A DNA stretch of 64,000 bases from RGIG4097 sp964599875 (GTDB taxonomy: Bacteria; Bacillota; Clostridia; Christensenellales; CAG-917): NCBI GenBank assembly GCA_964599875.1, contig CAZRHE010000003.1:48729-112728 (forward strand). The letters run 5' to 3'. The notes beneath the pieces were generated by a model. It had not been told where the DNA came from, searched no databases, and worked only from the letters and a program-made list of their open reading frames with translations. Shown piece after piece: positions 59,122-64,000 of the stretch (positions are counted from its first letter, which is position 1; the number at the start of each line of letters is the position of its first letter). The translations under genes and the position numbers were made by a program.

Positions 59122-59759
59122 AAACTTACAGATTTTTCCGTTTCTTTTTGAAACCCGTTGCCGATATCCTTTGGCCGACGAAAGTCATAAACAAAGAGAA
59201 TTACGACAAATTCGACAGCGGTCTTATGACTTGCAACCACTATTCGAAAGCGGACGGAATTATCATCGCGTCCAAACTTCTCAAAAAGGACTTGAACGTC
59301 GTCGTCAAATTCGAGGCTTTCGAGGGCTCGAAAATAGCGAATTGGTTTTTGCGCTCCGTAGGATGTATTCCCGTGCACAGAGGAGAGGCGGATATCACCG
59401 CGGTAAAAGAAATCCTCAAAGTCCTCAAAGAGGACAAGCAACTTCTGATATTCCCCGAGGGTACGAGAAATAAGGAAGGCACTCCCGAAATGGCGGAATT
59501 TAAGAGCGGCACTTCTCGTTTTGCGATAAAAACAAAGAAACCCGTTTTGCCTATGGTTTATTACAGACAGCCTAAACCTTTCCGCAAAAACTACTTGTAT
59601 ATAGGGGAGCCGTTCGACCTCGAAGAATTCTATTCCCTCAAAGCGACTGAAGACAACAAGGAAATCGCGACGAAATACGTCTACGACAAAATGGTCGAAA
59701 CAAGAAAACTTCTCGACGAATGGGTTGAAAATAACGTCAAAAAGGGTAAGAAGAAATGA
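59118..59759 (+). CDS. plsC: 1-acyl-sn-glycerol-3-phosphate acyltransferase
   Basis: A 213-aa PlsC acyltransferase making phosphatidate. Catalytic NHYSKADG (H-x4-D), VKFEAF, GCIPVHRGEAD and LLIFPEGTRNKEG are in order. It lacks long membrane segments, typical of Clostridial PlsC. Coupled by 4-nt overlaps to cmk and ispH. Confidence 0.95.
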   Translation: MKTYRFFRFFLKPVADILWPTKVINKENYDKFDSGLMTCNHYSKADGIIIASKLLKKDLNVVVKFEAFEGSKIANWFLRSVGCIPVHRGEADITAVKEILKVLKEDKQLLIFPEGTRNKEGTPEMAEFKSGTSRFAIKTKKPVLPMVYYRQPKPFRKNYLYIGEPFDLEEFYSLKATEDNKEIATKYVYDKMVETRKLLDEWVENNVKKGKKK

Positions 59760-62101
59760 AAATTACCATTGCGGAAAGCGCGGGATTTTGCGGAGGAGTG
59801 AAAAACGCCGTCGACACGGCGATTTCCCTTGCGAAAAAACACGGCGAAATCTATACGCTCGGAGAACTCGTGCACAACGAGAACGTCACGCGATATCTGC
59901 AATCTAACGGCGTATTTGCCCTTGAAGAAAAGGATTGGGGCAAACTTAAAGCAGGGGACGTCGCGCTTATCCGCGCGCACGGAATCCCCGTCGAAATCGA
60001 AAAGGATTTGCGGAACAGGGGAGTCGAACTTCACGACGCAACTTGTCCCGTCGTCAAAAAAATACATAAAATCGTATCCGAAAGAGTGAAAGACGGCGAT
60101 TTTGTTTACGTAGTCGGGGATAAAAATCACGACGAAGTCGTAGGCAGTTTGTCGTATGCTGAAGGTCAAGGCAAGGTTATCGAGGACGTCGACGAACTCG
60201 AAATCGGCGAAAAATCCGCGTCCGTCGTCTTCCAAACTACGATTTTGGCGGATAAATTTCAAAAATTCGTTGATTTTCAAACAAATTTTCAAAAAAAACA
60301 CGGAAAATCAGTTGGCATTTTCAATACGATTTGTTATACTACTAAAGCAAGACAAGAGGAAGCGCGCGCACTTGCAGGCGTTTCGGATTGCATTATCGTG
60401 ATAGGAAGTCGTTCGAGTGCGAATACGCGCAGACTGTTCGAGGTTTCTTCCGAGGTCAATCCGGATACCTTCTTCGTTGAGAACGCGTCCCAAGTCGAAG
60501 CAATAAAGCAAAAACATTTTAACAGCATATCGATCGTAGCCGGAGCGTCGACTCCGCCTTGGTTGATACAGGAGGTAACAAAACTTATGAGTGAAACTGA
60601 ACTCAAAGACACAGCAGTCGAAGTGAAAGAAGAGCAAGCACTTCAAGAACAAAACACAACCGCAGAAGCAGTCCCTGAAAAGGAACTCACAATGGAAGAC
60701 GTCATCGCATCCAATCGTTCCGTCGGTTACGTGAACTACAAACCCGGTAAGCGTATTAAAGGCTACGTACTCAGCGCGGACGAAAATGGTATCTACGTCA
60801 GCATCGGCGGCAAAAAAGACGGTTTCATCGATAAGTCCGACGCGGAAATCGACGGCAATTACAATCCTGCTAACTACAAGAAAGACGACGCTATCGACGC
60901 AATCATCACCGGCGCAAGCAACAAAGAATACGTCATTCTTTCCAAGAAAGAAGTCGACATCAAACTCGCTGAAGAAGCAGAAGCGGAAAAGGCACTCAAC
61001 TCCGGAGATTTCGACCTCGTCATCACCGAAGTCGTCAAAGGCGGTCTTCGCGGCAGACTCGGTTCCTACACCGTGTTCGTTCCCGCAAGCCAAATCAGAA
61101 TGGGTTACGTCAAGAACCTCGAAGATTACAAAGGCAAGACTCTCCGCGTGACTCTCATGCCTCCCAAGGAAAAAGAAGGCGCAGAGGAAGAAGGTGCGGA
61201 AGACAAACCCGCAAAACGCTCCAAATATTTGTTCGCATCCGCACGTTTGATTCTCGAACGCGAGAAACAAGCAAAGGAAGACGAATTCTGGAACAATATC
61301 CACATTCACGACATCGTCAACGGCAAGGTCAAGAGATTCACTGCATTCGGTGCGTTCGTCAGCGTTAAAGGCTTCGATTGCCTCGCACACATCTCCGAAC
61401 TCAGCTGGAACAAGATCACCGATCCCAGCACCGTTCTCACTATCGGCGAAAACTACGACTTCGTAGTCCTCAAACTCGACAGAGCAACCGGCAAGATCTC
61501 CCTCGGTTACAAGCAACTTCAAAAGAAGCCCTATGAAGCGGCGGCAGAGAAGTTCCCTGTCGGAACCGTCATCAAAGGCAAAGTCGAAAGAATCTTCCCT
61601 TACGGCGCATTCATCTCCATCTGCGAAGGTGTCGACGGTCTTGTTCACGTGTCCCAAATCTCCCACAACTGGATTAAGGACGCAAACGAAATCCTCAAAG
61701 TCGGTGAAGAAGTCGAAGCGAAAATCATCGGATTCGAAGAAAACCGCATAACGCTTTCCATCAAAGAATTGCTCCCCGCACCCGAAGAAACCGCAACCGA
61801 AACCGCGGCAGTCGAAGGCGAAGAGAACGAAGAGAAAGCAGTCAGAAAATCTTCTCGCATTAAGAAGTTCGAAGAAAAAGTCGCAGAAGGCGAAGAAAAG
61901 AGAGAACGTCGTCCTCGCAAAGCGGCGGCAGAAACTTCTTCTGAACCTAAGGAATGGGTTTCCGGCACTTCCAGTGCATCTCTCGGCGACCTCTTCAAAG
62001 GCTTGAAACTCGACCTCGAAGCAGAAGAAAAAGCAGCGGAAGAAGCACCTGCGGCGGCACCCAAGAAAACCCGCAAGAAAAAAACCGAAGACGCTGAATA
62101 A
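59756..62101 (+). CDS. ispH-rpsA: IspH (HMBPP reductase) fused to ribosomal protein S1
   Basis: A 781-aa fusion. Residues 1-277 are IspH, the 4Fe-4S enzyme of the last MEP-pathway step: cluster ligands Cys12, Cys97 and Cys193, with His40 and His75 of the substrate site. Residues 278-781 carry four S1 RNA-binding domains (about 325-365, 410-450, 510-590, 600-670) and an Ala/Lys-rich tail. At the junction GGAGGT (60571-60576) and ATG 60587 are in frame, so a free 504-aa S1 protein (MSETELKD) can probably be made from the same mRNA. The S1 part uses more highly biased codons. The fusion is known in Clostridia. Confidence 0.94.
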   Translation: MKITIAESAGFCGGVKNAVDTAISLAKKHGEIYTLGELVHNENVTRYLQSNGVFALEEKDWGKLKAGDVALIRAHGIPVEIEKDLRNRGVELHDATCPVVKKIHKIVSERVKDGDFVYVVGDKNHDEVVGSLSYAEGQGKVIEDVDELEIGEKSASVVFQTTILADKFQKFVDFQTNFQKKHGKSVGIFNTICYTTKARQEEARALAGVSDCIIVIGSRSSANTRRLFEVSSEVNPDTFFVENASQVEAIKQKHFNSISIVAGASTPPWLIQEVTKLMSETELKDTAVEVKEEQALQEQNTTAEAVPEKELTMEDVIASNRSVGYVNYKPGKRIKGYVLSADENGIYVSIGGKKDGFIDKSDAEIDGNYNPANYKKDDAIDAIITGASNKEYVILSKKEVDIKLAEEAEAEKALNSGDFDLVITEVVKGGLRGRLGSYTVFVPASQIRMGYVKNLEDYKGKTLRVTLMPPKEKEGAEEEGAEDKPAKRSKYLFASARLILEREKQAKEDEFWNNIHIHDIVNGKVKRFTAFGAFVSVKGFDCLAHISELSWNKITDPSTVLTIGENYDFVVLKLDRATGKISLGYKQLQKKPYEAAAEKFPVGTVIKGKVERIFPYGAFISICEGVDGLVHVSQISHNWIKDANEILKVGEEVEAKIIGFEENRITLSIKELLPAPEETATETAAVEGEENEEKAVRKSSRIKKFEEKVAEGEEKRERRPRKAAAETSSEPKEWVSGTSSASLGDLFKGLKLDLEAEEKAAEEAPAAAPKKTRKKKTEDAE
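60571..60589 (+). promoter_or_regulatory. Internal ribosome-binding site and start codon inside ispH-rpsA
   Basis: GGAGGTAACAAAACTTATG: a full Shine-Dalgarno 10 nt before an in-frame ATG at codon 278, exactly at the IspH/S1 domain border. Confidence 0.7.
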
Positions 62102-62117
62102 TCTTTGATAAAAAATG

Positions 62118-62146
62118 CGACACCGAAATTTCGGTGTCGTTTTTTT
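62118..62146 (+). terminator. Terminator after ispH-rpsA
   Basis: CGACACCGAAA at 62118-62128 followed directly by its complement TTTCGGTGTCG, then seven T. Confidence 0.95.
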
Positions 62147-62223
62147 ATATGCCGAAAACTACGTAAACGTTTGAAAACAGTCGTTTCAATAGTTTGCAAA
62201 AACGATGAATAAGTAGACGTAAC

Positions 62224-62247
62224 AAAAAACCGTCGCATGAGCGACGG
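62224..62247 (-). terminator. Terminator of proC-rnhA
   Basis: On the minus strand CCGTCGC, loop TCAT, GCGACGG, then TTTTTTG; 20 nt past the stop codon at 62267. Confidence 0.9.
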
Positions 62248-62266
62248 CGTTTGTTTATCGGTTTAA

Positions 62267-63535
62267 TTATACGGGAGGGGTGTCGAATGCGATTTTTCTT
62301 TGCAAATCCTTGATTGCGCCTTTTGCAAGTGCGTCGCATTCGTTGTTGAGTTTGTCGGTGGAGTGCCCTTTGACTTTGACGAAAGTCACTTTATGTTTGT
62401 GCATAAGGTCAATGAGTTCAACCCACAAATCAACGTTTTTCACCGCCTCTTTGCTCGACGTTTTCCAGCCGTTGAGTTGCCAGCCGTAAATCCAGCCTTC
62501 GTTTATGGGGTTTAGTGCATACGCGCTGTCGCTATAAACTGAAATCTTGCGGGGAGTATTTCCGACCGCTTTCAATCCTTCGATTATCGCTTTGAGTTCC
62601 ATGCGGTTATTCGTGGTTTCGCGCTCCGAACCGCTCAATTTTTGCGTATCGGTGCCGTCCGTAACAATTGCGCTCCAACCACCGACGCCGGGATTTCCCG
62701 AACATGCGCCGTCGGTATATATGGTGATTTCGCGATTTACTGCGTTTCCGCCTAATTCCGCACTACGATTTCTGCATTTTATCATTCCGTCGATTACGAT
62801 TTGTTCGAGATTGTTTTCGCGATAATGTTCGATTGCTTGAATCGTCGTGCCGCCTTTTGAGCAGACCGCGTCAATCATCTCGTCTATGGGTTTCGTGGAA
62901 TTTTCCACCATTTTCACCGCGCCCGTGATTGTTTGAATGGCAAGGGAAGTTGCTTGCTCTTTATTTAGTCCGCCGTCCATACCGCCTTTGATAAGAGCGT
63001 CGATAAAAGCATAGACGTAGGCGGGGCCGGAGCCCGAAAGGGAAGTGACCGCATCGAAAAGATTTTCGTCGATTTCGTATGCTTTGCCGACAGACTTGAA
63101 TATTTCCACGACGAAATCGTCTTTTTCACCGCTGAATGATATTGCAGACGCGCCTTCGCCGACCATTGCGGGCATATTGGGCATGATTCTTGCATATTTG
63201 CGCTTGCCGAGTGCTGCTTGAAGTTTTGCAATCGAAATTCCCGCCATAATCGAAATTACTGTTTTTGCGGTTATTACGTAGGATATTTCCTTGAAAACGG
63301 AAGGGGCGATTTGCGGTTTGACTGCAAAAAGCAAGTATTCGCTTGACGATGACAGCATTTTGTTATCCGTCGTGAAATTGACGCCGAGGGATTCGAAATA
63401 TCCGCGTTTTTCCTCTTGTACGTCGCTGATTGCGATTTTTTCGGGTGCGATGACCTTGCCTTTCAAAATGCCTTGAAGTATGGCAGTCGCCATGTTTCCT
63501 GCACCGATTATGCCGAGTTTGAATTTATTTTCCAT
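62267..63535 (-). CDS. proC-rnhA: Pyrroline-5-carboxylate reductase fused to RNase HI
   Basis: A 422-aa fusion from ATG 63535 (GGAG upstream); the longer frame through the tRNA is rejected. Residues 1-264 are a full ProC, last enzyme of proline synthesis: GIIGAGNMATAILQG, FAVKPQ, and SLSGSGPAYVYAFIDAL. Residues about 268-422 are a complete RNase HI with catalytic Asp275 (YTDGACSGNPG), Glu313 (NNRMEL), Asp336 (VYSDSAYA) and Asp401, plus His391 (KGHS). They are joined by only a few residues (GGNAVNRE). I know no functional link between the two. At the join GTAAATCGC contains an out-of-frame TAA, so a one-base change could have created the fusion. Confidence 0.88.
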   Translation of the reverse strand: MENKFKLGIIGAGNMATAILQGILKGKVIAPEKIAISDVQEEKRGYFESLGVNFTTDNKMLSSSSEYLLFAVKPQIAPSVFKEISYVITAKTVISIMAGISIAKLQAALGKRKYARIMPNMPAMVGEGASAISFSGEKDDFVVEIFKSVGKAYEIDENLFDAVTSLSGSGPAYVYAFIDALIKGGMDGGLNKEQATSLAIQTITGAVKMVENSTKPIDEMIDAVCSKGGTTIQAIEHYRENNLEQIVIDGMIKCRNRSAELGGNAVNREITIYTDGACSGNPGVGGWSAIVTDGTDTQKLSGSERETTNNRMELKAIIEGLKAVGNTPRKISVYSDSAYALNPINEGWIYGWQLNGWKTSSKEAVKNVDLWVELIDLMHKHKVTFVKVKGHSTDKLNNECDALAKGAIKDLQRKIAFDTPPV

Positions 63536-63551
63536 AATATCTCCAATTAAA

Positions 63552-63580
63552 TTGACATTTGTCGCGGTTGTTGTTACAAT
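63552..63580 (+). promoter_or_regulatory. Promoter of tRNA-Trp
   Basis: TTGACA at 63552-63557, 17-bp spacer, TACAAT at 63575-63580, 24 nt upstream of the tRNA. Confidence 0.8.
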
Positions 63581-63603
63581 ACTTGCATATTGAAACTGTT
63601 TAT

Positions 63604-63678
63604 AGGGGGGTGGCTCAACGGTAGAGCAGCGGTCTCCAAAACCGCCGGTTGCGTGTTCGAATCGCGTCCCCCCTGCCA
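63604..63678 (+). tRNA. trnW: tRNA-Trp (anticodon CCA)
   Basis: Cloverleaf read directly: acceptor AGGGGGG (63604-63610) with CCCCCCT (63668-63674); D stem GCTC/GAGC; anticodon stem GCGGT/ACCGC with loop CTCCAAA giving anticodon CCA at 63636-63638; T arm with TTCGAAT; discriminator G and an encoded CCA end (63676-63678). CCA decodes UGG tryptophan. Confidence 0.95.
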
Positions 63679-63682
63679 AGAA

Positions 63683-63705
63683 AAAGTCCGAAAGGGCTTT
63701 TTTTC
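63683..63705 (+). terminator. Terminator of tRNA-Trp (first repeat unit)
   Basis: AAGTCC, tetraloop GAAA, GGGCTT, then a run of T. It is repeated at 63842. Confidence 0.85.
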
Positions 63706-64000
63706 TTGCAGTTTTTCCGCGATTCTCCACGCAACTCATCCACTGCGCACAGTGTGCTTGTGTCTGCGGTTGCGTCTGACGCTGCACTTATGCAAGTAAA
63801 CTTGCTTGTTTTGCTATTGTTCGAATCGGTCCCCCGTGGGGAAAGTCCGAAAGGGCTTTTTTTTCTTTGCAATTTTTCCGCGATTCTCCACGCAACTCAT
63901 CCACTGCGCACAGTGTGCTTGTGTCTGCGGTTGCGTCTGACGCTACACTTATGCAAGTAAACTTGCTTGTTTCGCTATTGTTCGAATCGGTCCCCCCGTG
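63683..64000. repeat. 159-bp tandem repeat after tRNA-Trp
   Basis: Unit 1 is 63683-63841 and unit 2 is 63842-64000, differing at only a few bases; a further unit may follow beyond the window. Each begins with a terminator hairpin (AAGTCC, GAAA, GGGCTT, T-run), contains hairpins GCGCAC/GTGTGC and GCAAGT/ACTTGC, and ends with GTTCGAATCGGTCCCCC, which looks like the T arm and acceptor 3' strand of a tRNA. No gene. Confidence 0.85.

Noticed and set aside
63590..64000. ORFs in the tRNA-Trp and tandem repeat region
   Set aside because: They translate the tRNA and a non-coding repeat.
63683..64000. CRISPR array
   Set aside because: The unit is 159 bp with no short repeat-spacer pattern, and no cas genes are present.

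Overview
The window looks like a chromosome segment of a spore-forming, anaerobic-type Firmicute (class Clostridia), most likely an uncultured lineage. The evidence is the dense set of endospore genes (spoIIGA, sigE, sigG, sigK, spoIVB, a SpoIIM-like gene, an orphan Spo0A output domain, ytfJ/gerW, ylmC/ymxH, DacB/DacF-type carboxypeptidases, a PdaB-like deacetylase), the Bacillus/Clostridium order ftsA-ftsZ-spoIIGA-sigE-sigG, tig-clpP-clpX-engB, scpA-scpB-ytfI-ytfJ-dacB, and an ispH-S1 fusion typical of Clostridia. MurE carries the DNPR signature of meso-diaminopimelate ligases. Base composition is intermediate by eye (not computed); two accessory stretches are clearly more AT-rich. All assignments come from reading the sequence; no database search was run.

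Layout. 1-4.5 kb: NadD-YqeK fusion, rsfS, then an FMN riboswitch driving a RibU-TsaE fusion followed by tsaB and rimI (t6A tRNA modification and ribosomal acetylation). 4.5-7.9 kb: alpha/beta hydrolase, a membrane-anchored MurF-like ligase and ddl, which together would make and attach D-Ala-D-Ala. 8.0-9.7 kb: AT-rich accessory patch with a frameshifted lipoprotein, a small membrane protein, a 65-aa ORF and copies of a dispersed repeat. 9.7-19.3 kb: icd, a membrane protein, PdaB-like deacetylase, a tandem-OB SSB, alpha-galactosidase, yggS, lspA, rluD, and rqcH. 19.4-23.4 kb: tig, clpP, clpX, engB. 23.7-25.4 kb: phosphoesterase and a cysteine-rich spore-coat-like protein behind a sigma-K-like promoter.

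25.7-42.8 kb is the division and sporulation-sigma cluster: mraZ, rsmH, an FtsL-position membrane protein, pbpB, murE, mraY, murD, ftsW, murA, ftsA-like, ftsZ, spoIIGA, sigE, sigG, ylmC, nrdR, sigK. murF, murG, murC and murB are absent from it, so the membrane MurF at 5.2 kb is the obvious candidate for the missing step. 42.9-47.1 kb: FAD dehydrogenase, a 900-bp repeat-rich non-coding stretch and a chimeric BMP-type lipoprotein. 47.4-55.6 kb: spoIVB, SpoIIM-like, receiver-less Spo0A, dacF, lysA, scpAB, ytfI, ytfJ, dacB. 55.7-64 kb: rluB, surE, an HI0933-type flavoprotein, cmk, plsC, ispH-S1, a ProC-RNase HI fusion on the minus strand, tRNA-Trp and a 159-bp tandem repeat that runs off the window.

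The most notable points are several unusual gene fusions (RibU-TsaE under an FMN riboswitch, ProC-RNase HI, IspH-S1 with an internal ribosome-binding site), an orphan Spo0A DNA-binding domain at the canonical spo0A locus, promoters whose -10 box sits 6-9 nt before the start codon (leaderless mRNAs), and three families of dispersed or structured repeats, two of which link the two accessory patches.
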